Translations under genes and position numbers: made by a program
Source of the DNA: Hordeum vulgare subsp. vulgare
Taxonomy: Eukaryota; Streptophyta; Magnoliopsida; Poales; Poaceae
Direction: 5' to 3'
Assembly: GCF_904849725.1 (NCBI RefSeq)
Contig: NC_058518.1
Span: 10,002,147 to 10,066,146 of the forward strand
Length of the DNA stretch: 64,000 nt
Notes under the pieces: generated by a model
Seen by the model: only the letters and a program-made list of their open reading frames with translations
Database searches by the model: none
Told to the model about the DNA's origin: nothing
Shown here: one piece after another, positions 15,029-26,720 of the stretch
How the letters are laid out: every line of letters begins with the position of its first letter
Numbering within the stretch: the first letter of the stretch is position 1

Positions 15029-18000
15029 ATGCACTTCGTGTACAAAACAGACAATCTCTTTCGAAGTATGAGGGTTTCATATGGAAACTCTTATGTTACA
15101 AAGGGATTTCATTTTTTTGAACTTATTGAACTCCATAGTTTTTCTGTGTTCAAAATGCACAATTCAAAGCCACATCATCAATTTACAACCCTTTCTGACT
15201 TCATTTGTTATTTTTCATGCATTTACTGATTAGTTTGATCTATAAGACCATGAAATTAAAAAGCATTTGAAATAAACTCTGAAAAGGTTCCAAGTTGGTA
15301 TGGTGTCATCATTTCACCCACATAGCATGTGCGAGAAAGTTGAGAGGGTTACGGCAAAAACTGGATGCACTTCGTGTACAAAACGGACAATCTCTTTGGA
15401 AGTATCAGGGTTTCATACGGAAACTCGCTTGTTACAAAGGGATTTCATTTTTTTGAACTTATTTGAACTCCATAGTTTTTCTATGTTCAAAATGCACGAT
15501 TCAAAGCCACATCATTAGTTTACAACCCTTTCTAACTTCATTTGTTATTTTTCATGGATTTACTAATTATTTTGAGCTATAAGACAATGAAATTGAAAAG
15601 AATTTGAAATGAACTATGAAAAGGTTCCAAGTTGGCATGGTATTATCATTTCACCCACATAGCGTGTGCAAGAAAGTTGAGAGGGTTACGGCAAAACTGT
15701 ATGCACTTCGTGTACAAAACGGACAATCTCTTTCGAAGTATCATGGTTTCATACGGAAACTCGTCTGTTACAAAGGGATTTTATTTTTTGAACTTATTTG
15801 TACTCCATAGTTTTTTTGTGTTCAAAATGCACCATTCAAAGCCACATCATCAATTTACAACCCTTTCTGACTTCATTTGTTATTTTTCATGCATTTACTG
15901 ATTATTTTGAGCTATAAGACCATGAAATTGAAAAGCATTCGAAATGAACTCTGAAAAGGTTCCAAGTTAGCATGGTATCATCATTTCACCCACATAGCAT
16001 GTGCGAGAAAGTTGAGAGGGTTACGACAAAAATTGGATGCACTTCGTGTACAAAACGGACAATCTCTTTCGAAGTATGAGGGTTTCATACGGAAACTCGT
16101 CTATTACAAAGGGATTTCATTTTTTTGAACTTATTTGAACTCCATAGTTTTTCTATGTTCAAAATGCACCATTCAAAGCCACATCATCAATTTACAACCC
16201 TTTCTGACTTCAATTGTTATTTTTCATGCATTTACTGATTATTATGAGCTATAAGACCATGAAATTGAAAACATTTGAAATGAACTCTAAAATGGTTCCA
16301 AGTTGGCATGGTATTATCATTTCACCCACATAGCATGTGCGAGAAAGTTGAGAGGGTTACGGCAAAAACTGGATGCACTTCGTGTACAAAACGGACAATC
16401 TCTTTCGAAGTATCACGGTTTCATACGGAAACTCGTCTGTTAGAATGGGATTTCATTTTTTTGAACTTATTTGATCTCCATAGTTTTTCTGTGTTCAAAA
16501 TGCACCATTCAAATCCACATCATCAATTTACAACCCTTTCTGACTTCATTTGTTACTTTTCATGCATTTACTGATTATTTTGACCTATAAGACCATGAAA
16601 TTGAAAACATTTGAAACTCTGAAAAGGTTCCAAGTTGGCATGGTATCATCATTTCACCCACATAGCATGTGCGAGAAAGTTGAGAGGGTTACGGCAAAAA
16701 CTGTATGCACTTCGTGTACAAAACGGACAATCTCTTTCGAAGTATCAGGGTTTCATACGGAAACTCGTCTGTTACAAAGGGATTTCATTTTTTGAACTTA
16801 TTTGATCTCCATAGTTTTTCTGTGTTCAAAATGCACCATTCAAATCCACATCATAAGTTTACAACCCTTTCTAACTTCATTTGTTGTTTTTCATGCATTT
16901 ACTGATTATTTTGAGCTATAAGACCATGAAATTGAAAAGCATTTGAAATGAACTCTGAAAAGGTTCCAAGTTGGCATGGTATCATCATTTCACCCACATA
17001 ACATGTGCGAGAAAGTTGAGAAAGTTATGGCAAAAACTGAATGCACTTCGTGTACAAAACGGACAATCTCTTTCGAAGTATCAGGGTTTCATACGGAAAC
17101 TCGTGTGTTACAAAGGGATTTCATTTTTTTGAACTTATTTGAACTCCATAGTTTTTCTGTGTTCAAAATGCACCATTCAAAGCCACATCATCAATTTACA
17201 ACCATTTCTGACTCCATTTGTTATGTTTCATGCATTTACTGATTATGATGAGCTATAAGACCATGAAATTGAAAAGTATTTGAAATGAACTGTGAAAAGG
17301 TTCCAAGTTGGCATGGTATCATCATTTCACCCACATAGCGTGTGCGAGAAAGTTGAGAGGGTTACGGGAAAAACTGGATGCACTTCGTGTACAAAACGGA
17401 CAATCTCTTTCGAAGTATGAGGGTTTCATACGGAAACTCGTCTATTACAAAGGGATTTCATTTTTTTGAACTTATTTGAACACCATAGTTTTTCTGTGTT
17501 CAAGATGCACAATTCAAAGCGACATCATCAATTTACAACCCTTTCTAACTTCATTTGTTATTTTTCATGCATTTACTGACTATTTTGAGCTATAAGACCA
17601 TGAAATTGAAAAGCATTTGAAACGAACTATGAAAAGGTTCCAAGTTGGCATGGTATCATCATTTCACCCACATAGCATGTGCGAGAAAGTTGAGAGGGTT
17701 GCGGCAAAAACTGGATGCACTTCATGTACAAAACGGACAATCTCTTTCGAAGTATCAGGGTTTCATACGGAAACTCGTCTGTTACAAAGGGATTTTATTT
17801 TTTGAACTTATTTGAACTCCATAGTTTTTCTGTGTTCAGAATGCACAATTCAAAGCCACATCATCAATTTACAACCCTTTCTGACTTCGTTTGTTATTTT
17901 TCATGCATTTACTGATTATTTTGAGCTATAAGACCATGAAATTGAAAATCATTTGAAATGAACTCTGAAAAGGTTTCAAGTTGGCATGGTGTCATCATTT

Positions 18001-19732
18001 CACCCACATAGCATGTGCGAGAAAGTTGAGAGGGTTACGACAAAAACTGGATGCACTTCGTGTACAAAACGGACAATCTCTTTTGAAGTATCAGGGTTTC
18101 ATACGGAAACTCGTTTGTTACAAAGGGATTTCATTTTTTTGAACTTATTTGAACTCCATAGTTTTTCTGTGTTCAAAATGCACAATTCAAAGCCACATCA
18201 TTAGTTTACAACCCTTTCTAACTTCATTTGTTTATTTTCATGCATTTACTGATTATTTTGAGCCATAAGACCATGAAATTGAAAAGCATTTGAAATGAAC
18301 TATGAAAAGGTTCCAAGTTGGCATGGTGTCATCATTTCACCCACATAGCATGTGCGAGAAAGTTGAGAGGGTTACGGCAAAAACTGGATGCACTTCGTGT
18401 ACAAAACGGACAATCTCTTTCGAAGTATCAGGGTTTCATACGGAAACTCGTTTGTTATAAAGGGATTTCATTTTTTTGAACTGATTTGAACTCCATAGTT
18501 TGTCCGTGTTCAAAATGCACCATTCAAAGCCACATCATCAGTTTACAACCGTTTCTAACTTCATTTGTTATTTTTCATCCATTTACTGATTATTTTGAGC
18601 CATAAGACCATGAAATTGAAAAGCATTTGAAATGAACTATGAAAAGGATTCAAGTTGGCATGGTATCATCATTTCACCCACATATCGTGTGCGAGAAAGT
18701 TGAGAGGGTTACGGCAAAAACTGTATGCACTTCGTGTACAAAACGGACAATCTCTTTCGAAGTATCAGGGTTTCATACGGAAACTCGTCTGTTACAAAGG
18801 GATTTCATTTTTTTGAACTTATTTGAACTCCATAGTTTTTTTGTGGTCAAAATGCACCATTCAAAGCCACATCATGAATTTACAACCCTTTCTGACTTCA
18901 TTTGTTATTTTTCATGCATTTACTGATTATTTTGAGCTATAAGACCATGAAATTGAAAAACATTTGAAACGAACTCTGAAAAGGTTTCAAGTTGGCATGG
19001 TATCATCATTTCACCCACATAGCATGTGCGAGAAAGTTGAGAGGGTTAAGACAAAAACTGGATGCACTTCATGTACAAAACGGACAATCTCTTTCGAAGT
19101 ATCACGGTTTCATACGGAAACTCGTGTGTTACGAAGGGATTTCATTTTTTGAACTTATTTGAACTCCATAGTTTTTCTAGGTTCAAAATGCACCATTCAA
19201 AGCCACATCATCAATTTGCAACCATTTGTGACTTCATTTGTTATTTTTCATGCATTTACTCATTATTATGAGCTATAAGACCATGAAATTGAAAACATTT
19301 GAAATGAACTCTGAAAAGGTTCCAAGTTGGCATGGTATCATCATTTCACCCACATAACATGTGCGAGAAAGTTGAGAGGGTTACGACAAAAACTGGATGC
19401 ACTTCGTGTACAAAACGGACAATCTCTTTCGAAGTATGAGGGTTTCATACGGAAACTCGTCTCTTACGAAGGGATTTCATTTTTTTGAACTTATTTGATC
19501 TCCATAGTTTTTCTGTGTTCAAAATGCACCATTAAAATCCACATCATCAATTTACAACCCTTTCTGACTTCGTTTGTTATTTTTCATGCATTTACTGATT
19601 ATTTTGAGCTATAAGACCATGAAATTGAAAATACTTGAAATGAACTCTGAAAAGGTTCCAAGTTGGCATGGTATCATCATTTCACCCACATAACATGTGC
19701 GAGAAAGTTGAGAGGGTTACGACAAAAAATGG
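15029..19732 (+). repeat. Higher-order repeat unit 4 (14 monomers, 4,704 bp)
   Basis: A 14-monomer unit within 2 bp of unit 3 in length. It shares the single 'cataagtttacaac' monomer and other diagnostic variants with unit 3. Differences from unit 3 are scattered substitutions. Confidence 0.9.
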
Positions 19733-21930
19733 ATGCACTTCGTGTACAAAACAGACAATCTCTTTCGAAGTATGAGGGTTTCATACGGAAACTCGTCTGT
19801 TACAAAGGGATTTCATTTTTTTGAACTTATTGAACTCCATAGTTTTTCTGTGTTCAAAATGCACAATTCAAAGCCACATCATCAATTTACAACCCTTTCT
19901 GACTTCATTTGTTATTTTTCATGCATTTACTGATTAGTTTGATCTATAAGACCATGAAATTAAAAAGCATTTGAAATAAACTCTGAAAAGGTTCCAAGTT
20001 GGTATGGTGTCATCATTTCACCCACATATGCTATGTGCGAGAAAGTTGAGAGGGTTACGGCAAAAACTGGATGCACTTCGTGTACAAAACGGACAATCTC
20101 TTTGGAAGTATCAGGGTTTCATACGGAAACTCGCTTGTTACAAAGGGATTTCATTTTTTTGAACTTATTTGAACTCCATAGTTTTTCTATGTTCAAAATG
20201 CACGATTCAAAGCCACATCATCAGTTTACAACCCTTTCTAACTTCATTTGTTATTTTTCATGCATTTACTGATTATTTTGAGCTATAAGACATTGAAATT
20301 GAAAAGAATTTGAAATGAACTATGAAAAGGTTCCAAGTTGGCATGGTATTATCATTTCACCCACATAGCGTGTGCAAGAAAGTTGAGAGGGTTACGGCAA
20401 AACTGTATGCACTTCGTGTACAAAACGGACAATCTCTTTCGAAGTATCATGGTTTCATACGGAAACTCGTCTGTTACAAAGGGATTTTATTTTTTGAACT
20501 TATTTGTACTCCATAGTTTTTTTGTGTTCAAAATGCACCATTCAAAGCCACATCATCAATTTACAACCCTTTCTGACTTCATTTGTTATTTTTCATGCAT
20601 TTACTGATTATTTTGAGCTATAAGACCATGAAATTGAAAAGCATTCGAAATGAACTCTGAAAAGGTTCCAAGTTAGCATGGTATCATCATTTCACCCACA
20701 TAGCATGTGCGAGAAAGTTGAGAGGGTTACGACAAAAATTGGATGCACTTCGTGTACAAAACGGACAATCTCTTTCGAAGTATGAGGGTTTCATACGGAA
20801 ACTCGTCTATTACAAAGGGATTTCATTTTTTTGAACTTATTTGAACTCCATAGTTTTTCTATGTTCAAAATGCACCATTCAAAGCCACATCATCAATTTA
20901 CAACCCTTTCTGACTTCAATTGTTATTTTTCATGCATTTACTGATTATTATGAGCTATAAGACCATGAAATTGAAAACATTTGAAATGAACTCTAAAATG
21001 GTTCCAAGTTGGCATGGTATTATCTTTTCACCCACATAGCATGTGCGAGAAAGTTGAGAGGGTTACGGCAAAAACTGGATGCACTTCGTGTACAAAACGG
21101 ACAATCTCTTTCGAAGTATCACGGTTTCATACGGAAACTCGTCTGTTAGAATGGGATTTCATTTTTTTGAACTTATTTGATCTCCATAGTTTTTCTGTGT
21201 TCAAAATGCACCATTCAAATCCACATCATCAATTTACAACCCTTTCTGACTTCATTTGTTACTTTTCATGCATTTACTGATTATTATGAGCTATAAGACC
21301 ATGAAATTGAAAACATTTGAAACTCTGAAAAGGTTCCAAGTTGGCATGGTATCATCATTTCACCCACATAGCATGTGCGAGAAAGTTGAGAGGGTTACGG
21401 CAAAAACTGGATGCACTTCGTGTACAAAACGGACAATCTCTTTCGAAGTATCAGGGTTTCATACGGAAACTCGTCTGTTACAAAGGGATTTCATTTTTTG
21501 AACTTATTTGATCTCCATAGTTTTTCTGTGTTCAAAATGCACCATTCAAATCCACATCATAAGTTTACAACCCTTTATAACTTCATTTGTTGTTTTTCAT
21601 GCATTTACTGATTATTTTGAGCTATAAGACCATGAAAGTGAAAAGCATTTGAAATGAACTCTGAAAAGGTTCCAAGTTGGCATGGTATCATCATTTCACC
21701 CACATAGCATGTGCGAGAAAGTTGAGAGGGTTACGGCAAAAACTGGATGCACTTCGTGTACAAAACGGACAATCTCTTTCGAAGTATCAGGGTTTCATAC
21801 GGAAACTTGTTTGTTACAAAGGGATTTCATTTTTTTTGAACTTATTTGAACTCCATAGTTTTTTTGTGTTCAAAATGCACCATTCAAAGCCACATCATCA
21901 ATTTACAACCCTTTTCGACTCGGGCATTAG
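19733..21930 (+). repeat. Higher-order repeat unit 5, truncated (about 6.5 monomers)
   Basis: The series restarts at 19,733, follows units 3 and 4 through the single 'cataagtttacaac' monomer (21,411-21,611), then enters one last, slightly diverged monomer that breaks off at about 21,922. The terminal monomer has 'catgaaagtgaaaagc' and a longer T-run, as expected for an edge repeat that escapes homogenisation. Confidence 0.85.
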
Positions 21931-22159
21931 TCCCGGTTCATAATATACTCCAAAGTGCGTCGGTCAGCGTACATCCATTGGCGGTTCATCTCTATTATGA
22001 AATTAAGTATATATAAAAAAACCATTGTAGAACAAAATGAATAGATAAATGACCAAATTAATACAAGTTCATCATCACATTAAAACGAAAGCACAATAGT
22101 GATCAAATGTTATTACTGAAAAATAAATACATAAAGGTCTCTCATAAAACAACATACAA

Positions 22160-22653
22160 CTATGTAAAACATTTAAATGCAACAACAAACGCGATCAAAA
22201 TCGCAAGTAAGGTAACAATTGACCCAACGGCATTATGATACCAAGCCTCTTTATCAATGGCATATTTTTTAATATTCCTAATCTTCAAGCGCATTTCATC
22301 CATCTTCAAGCGCATTGCATCCATCTTCAACTGCATCGCATTGATCTTCATCTTGCGATCGTCAATGACCTCGGCAACATGCAACTCCATTTCCATATTC
22401 TTATCCTCAATCATTTTCAATTTTTCCTTCAAGTATTTGTTTTCTTTTTCAACCAAAGTTAACTTCTCGAGAAGAATTTCTAGGTGGGTTGGAATTTCCG
22501 GTTCACATACCTCCTAGATTAAAAATATATGTCACGTTGGTCATCATAATTGTCATAAACAATAAATGAACCAAATAGTTATGAAAAGATAATATATACC
22601 ACATCTGAATCATAGACAGGACGAGGGCCGACGGGGGCGGATACCAAAACCAT
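22160..22653 (-). CDS. Two-exon gene for a 135-aa coiled-coil protein with a C-terminal membrane segment (CACTA-borne)
   Basis: Exon 1 runs 22,653-22,600 (ATG at 22,653; 18 codons ending Asp-Val before a GTATAT donor). Exon 2 runs 22,513-22,160 after a 'tttaatctag' acceptor. The joined frame is open and gives 135 aa. Residues ~25-95 are a charged helix rich in Lys, Glu and Met, with near-repeats of 'MQLKMDAMRLKMDEMRLK' that predict a coiled coil. Residues ~110-132 (GSIVTLLAILIAFVVAF) form one hydrophobic segment followed by a 4-residue tail, the layout of a tail-anchored protein. The 5' intron and leader match those of the TNP2 gene of element C, so this gene uses the transposon promoter. I know similar predicted proteins as frequent 'uncharacterized' entries in Triticeae annotations and know of no function. 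The 3' flank to 21,931 shows no other gene. Confidence 0.7.
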
Positions 22654-22939
22654 CGCACTATATAATAACAAGGAATAATAAAAGTAAGAAAATTAGGCAA
22701 GTATCTATCTGAAGTCAGAATTTTTTTCTTTCAGAAAGAAGATAAGAACAAGAGGCTCACCACGGTGGTGCCGGCGACGAGATCGGCGCGGGCGATCGAC
22801 GACGGTGAAGACGGGGCGGGGACGGGGCATGACAGACCGCTAAATCTAGACAAGTATCGTTGAAAATGGAGCTCGGAGGTCGAGTTTCGAGAGGAGAAAG
22901 CTTAACTAGTGTGGCTCGGGCATTTCATCGAACACCTCA

Positions 22940-23318
22940 TGTGCATAGGAGGTGAACTAGAGCACCCAAATGCCCTCCCCTCGCCGGCTCGACAAAAACA
23001 GAACACTGTGGAGTGCTCTGCCGCGGCGGTGGGTATATATGTAGGCAAGTTATTTTTCCCAGTTCGTGGCATGAACCGGGACTAAAGCCACCCCTTCTGT
23101 CCCGGTTCATGCCACGAACCGGGACGAATGGTTGTGGACCAGCAGCGAGGGCCATTGGTCCCGGTTCGTGGCTCGAACCGGGACAAATGGTTCCACACGA
23201 ACCGGGACCAATGCCCACGAGGTCCCGGCCGGCCCCCTGGGCTCACGAACCGGGTTCTTGAAGAACCGGGACTAATGGGCTGGCCACGGCCGAACTATAG
23301 CCCTGTTTTCTACTAGTG
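22940..23318 (-). repeat. 5' TIR and subterminal repeats of element A
   Basis: From the terminus at 23,318 inward there are at least five copies of the motif family 'cccggttc(g/a)' in both orientations, several paired as short palindromes such as 'gaaccgggactaa'. In En/Spm elements such subterminal repeats bind the element's own proteins. The block ends at the TATA box. Confidence 0.85.
23034..23040 (-). promoter_or_regulatory. TATA box of the element A transcript
   Basis: The minus strand reads TATATA directly inside the subterminal repeats. A GC-rich leader follows, then a GTGAGC donor at 22,760-22,755 and an intron reaching the 'atatag' acceptor just before the ATG at 22,653. The same arrangement is at 53,518-53,892 in element C. 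Confidence 0.6.
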
Positions 23319-24169
23319 TTAGCATGAACTTGTCTTATAAGTTAACATATGGTTAGCACGAACTTGTGTTTTATTTCCTTGATTTAGTCATCTGCATGTG
23401 AACTTATTTCTTTATCCTTTTAGAATATAACAACTAGTATTACCACCATAGTGAATATAGCTTTGGTTTATTTATTTATAGTAAGTGCTTAGTAGTTGAA
23501 CTAGTTGATTTAATAAAACTACTTTATTTTACTATATATAGAAGTAGTTTATTTTTAGCAAGAAAATTAATAGAACTAGTTTATTTTTTAGTTCATTTTA
23601 CGATGCCTATCCCTCATCCTCGTCGTCGACTTGGCGGAGGACACCTGCTTGATCAGAGGGGCCATGTCCGGGACTGGGCTCCGCCCGGCTGGTATTGGGA
23701 GATGCTACCTTTCGGGGAGCGTAGGTTGGTGAGGACCCAGCCCGTTTGAAAAGTACGTGGATGTCGCCTAGAGGGGGGGGTGAATAGGCGATTTAAAATA
23801 GTTAAGGTTTAGGCTTGAACAAATGCGGAATAAAACTAACGTTTAATATGTCAAGCACAAAACCTACAAACACTAGGCTCACCTATGTGCACCAACAACT
23901 TATGCTAAGCAAGATAAACAACTAAGTGATAGCAAGATATATTACAATAAACAATATGTCTATCACAAAGTAAAGTGCATAAGCAAAGGGTTCGGGTAAG
24001 AGATAACCGAGGCACGGGGAGACGATGATGTATCCCGAAGTTCACACCCTTGCGGATGCTAATCTCCGGTGTGGAGGCACAATGCTCCCCAAGATGCCAC
24101 TAAGGCCACCGTAATCTCCTCACGCCCTCGCACAATGCAAGATGCCGTGATTCCACTAAGGGACCCTTG

Positions 24170-24270
24170 AGGGCGGTCACCGAACCCGTACAAATGGCAA
24201 CCCTTGGGGGCGGTCACCGAACCCGTACACGTGGCAACCCTTGGGGGCGGTTACCAGTACCCGTACAAAT
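24170..24270. repeat. Short tandem repeat, ~39-bp unit, 2.5 copies
   Basis: The unit 'ggcggtcaccgaacccgtac' plus 'aaatggcaacccttggg' occurs twice and partly a third time, with small changes. Confidence 0.85.
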
Positions 24271-24844
24271 TGCTCGGGGCAATCTCCACAACCTAATTGG
24301 AGACCCCAACGCTTCCCGGAGCTTCACACCATAATGATTGAGCTCCGAGACACCACCAAGCTTCTAGGACGCCAAAGCATCCACGAAGAACAATATCAAG
24401 GGTACTAAGTACCAAAGGTAGTAAGCTTCTCAACTTCTCACTTCCACGTATCACCGTGGAGAACTCAAATCGATGCAACTAATGCAATGGCAAGAACACA
24501 CGAAGTGGTCAAGTCCCTCACACTCAAGTCCCTCCACAACAACAAAAGCTATGGAGAAATATGAGAGGAAGAACAAGGAGCTCACAAAGAACTCCAAGAT
24601 CAAGATCCAAGGGGTTCCCCTCACATAGAGGAGAAAGTGATTGGTGGAGATGTGGATCTAGATCTCCTCTCTCTTTTCCCTCAAGAACAAGCAAGAATCA
24701 TTGGAGGGATTGAGAGTAATCAAGCTCTAAGAATGTCAACAATGGAGGTAGAACAAGAGCTCAACAGAATAGCAAAGACCAAGGGGGAAGAAGACCCCCT
24801 TTATATAGTGGGGGAAGGAATCAGACCGTTACCCCCACTTTCTG

Positions 24845-25262
24845 CCCGAGCTCCAGCGGTACTACCGCTGGCACTTCAGCGGTACTACCGCTGGTACTCC
24901 AGCGGTACTACCGCTAGCTAGCGGTACTACCGCTGGCACTCCAGCGGTACTACCGCTGGCCCCTGGTAGTGCAACGGCACTACCACCGCCAAGAAAGTCT
25001 TCGCAAAAAGGTTCGTCCACGAACAACCGCTAGGCAGGCGGTACTAAGCTCCTGGAGCGGTACTACCGCTGACCAGGGGCGGTACTACCGCGAGCCAGCG
25101 GTACTACCGCTAGGGCCAGCGGTACTACCGCCAACTCTAGCGGTACTACCGCTAGGTCGAGCGGTACTACCGCTAGGGCCAGCGGTACTACCGCCAACTC
25201 TAGCGGTACTACCGCTAGGTCGAGCGGTACTACCGCTAGGTCCAGCGGTACTACCGCTCGCC
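24845..25262. repeat. Hairpin minisatellite with core GCGGTACTACCGC, 15 complete copies
   Basis: The 13-bp core is a palindrome around a single central base. I count 15 complete cores and a few degenerate ones. From about 25,090 the cores join into a ~60-bp higher unit (three cores with spacers 'tagggcca', 'caactcta' and 'taggtcga'). Both strands are open in several frames only because of the repetition. Confidence 0.9.
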
Positions 25263-25924
25263 ACTGAAACAGCCATAACTTTCGCATACGAGCTCCGAAT
25301 CGAGCAAACCCAAGCTTGTTGGATTCAGGACGACAAGGGCTATCCAAACAGCGACTGGAAATCTTAAGACCATGCGGTTATGAATATGCCAAAGATATAG
25401 AGATGTGAGATCTCTATGAATGAAGAACTGGCAAAAACTCCAACATCGAAAACATCATAGTAGATGCATATGGACTCCGTTTTCGATGAACTCGAGCTTG
25501 TCATGAAGATGACCATAAGCTCTAAAACTCACAAAGAGAAACACCAACTAAGAACCAAGAAGTATGATGCAAGGATGCAAATGGTTTGAGCTCTCAACGA
25601 ACGATACGATCAAGCTACTCACTTGAGAGCCCCCCTTGATAGAACAACAATCTATCCTAACCAGAAAACCTATCAAGGGCAAACCTATACCTTGCACCTC
25701 ATCCTCTTGAGCTAGATGATGATGATCTTGGCTTCCTCAAGATGGACCACCTTTCTTGATTGTGTTGGCTTGATGAATACTAGTTGATTGCTCCCCCATA
25801 CTCACTATGGGTGAGCCACTCTTCAGCATATCTTCACAAGTCCATTGCCACCATAATGGACGGCAAGCTTCAAGCATGCTATCTTCGTGCTGATCCACTT
25901 GAACTTGCACGTCGCAATCTTGAT

Positions 25925-26720
25925 GACGATCACAACTTGACGTCATACTCCATGGGTTGTATGAGATCTTCCCTTTGACGCAAGCTCATGGAAACACACC
26001 TAACCCCCACATAGAACTCTCACGAAGACCATGGGTTAGTACACAAACACGTAATGGACAATGCTTACCATACCATGGGATCACTTGATCCCTCTCGGTA
26101 CAACTTGTACGCTTTGTGTGTTGATCATCTTGGTTTACTCTTTGTCTGAGATCTTGATCAACCATTGATGATGATCACAACTTGACGTCATACTCCATGG
26201 GTTGTATGAGATCTTCCTTTTGACGCAAGCCCATGTAAACACACCTAACCCCCACATAGAACTCTCACGAAGACCATGGGTTAGTACACAAACACGTAAT
26301 GGACAATGCTTACCATACCATGGGATCACTTGATCCCTCTCGGTACATCTTGTACGCTTTGTGTGTTGATCATCTTGATTTACTCTTTGTCTGAGATCTT
26401 GATCAACCATGTCTCTCTATGACCATTCTTTGGATAATACCTTGGATACCATCTTGGTCATCATATAAACTCCTTGAACCCAACAGATGGACTTCAAGAA
26501 GTGCCTATGGACAAATCCATACCATGGGATCACTTGATCCCTCTCGGTACATCTTGTAGGCTTTGTGTGTTGATCATCTTGATTTACTATTTGTCTGAGA
26601 TCTTGATCAACCATGCGTCTCTATGACCATTCTTTGGATAATACCTTGAATACCATCTTGGTCATCATATAAACTCCTTGAACCCAACAGATGGACTTCA
26701 AGAAGTGCCTATGGACAAAT
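25925..26720. repeat. Two sets of tandem duplications (~243 bp and ~204 bp)
   Basis: A block starting 'gatgatcacaacttgacgtc' at 25,926 is repeated at about 26,170, with differences such as 'acaacttgtacg' against 'acatcttgtacg'. A second block, 'gtctctatgaccattctttg' and following (26,411-26,518), returns at about 26,615-26,720 after a partial copy of the first block. This is stepwise tandem growth inside the LTR-like insertion. Confidence 0.85.

Larger units (their letters stand above)
1..21930 (+). repeat. Satellite-like tandem array of a ~336-bp monomer, about 65 copies
   Basis: A ~336-bp unit repeats head to tail from the first base to about 21,930. Landmarks recur in each unit: 'ccaagttggcatggtatcat', 'cacttcgtgtacaaaacgga', 'tttcatacggaaactcg' and 'ttttcatgcatttactgatt'. 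The array stops inside a monomer at 'acaacccttttcgactcggg', where the 3' flank of the element A gene begins. Diverged copies of the same monomer lie at 52,780-53,261, 57,270-57,475 (reverse) and 61,769-62,260, each next to a CACTA transposase gene, so the array is an expanded internal part of a CACTA element and not an independent satellite. Each monomer has a short open frame of about 66-100 codons ending at the same place. None has a promoter, and I treat them as a by-product of repetition. The left end of the array lies outside the window. Confidence 0.97.
1..23318 (-). mobile_element. CACTA (En/Spm) element A, minus strand, 5' end at 23,318; satellite-bearing, non-autonomous
   Basis: The right end reads, on the minus strand, CACTAGTAGAAAACAGGGC, the same terminus as the 5' end of element C at 53,262. 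Next come inverted 'cattagtcccggttc / gaaccgggac' subterminal repeats, a TATA box, and a GC-rich leader exon with a GTGAGC donor that matches the leader of element C. After this leader, where C has its TNP2 transposase, A carries a small two-exon gene (22,160-22,653), followed by the tandem array. No transposase is visible, so A would need one in trans. It sits inside element D, whose intron sequence resumes at 23,319. The other end is outside the window, so length and target duplication cannot be read; the first 3 bases after the terminus are TTA. Confidence 0.85.

Noticed and set aside
1..21930. CRISPR array
   Set aside because: Units are contiguous ~336-bp repeats without unique spacers, in plant nuclear DNA.
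253..21943. Dozens of similar 60-100-codon open frames along the array, as if a gene family of small Cys/His-containing proteins
   Set aside because: They recur once or twice per monomer in overlapping frames, have no promoter or splice context, and change in step with the DNA repeat. The array is better read as non-coding tandem repeat.
25063..25367. Val/Leu/Pro-repeat proteins on both strands
   Set aside because: They are translations of the GCGGTACTACCGC minisatellite; all frames are similarly open.
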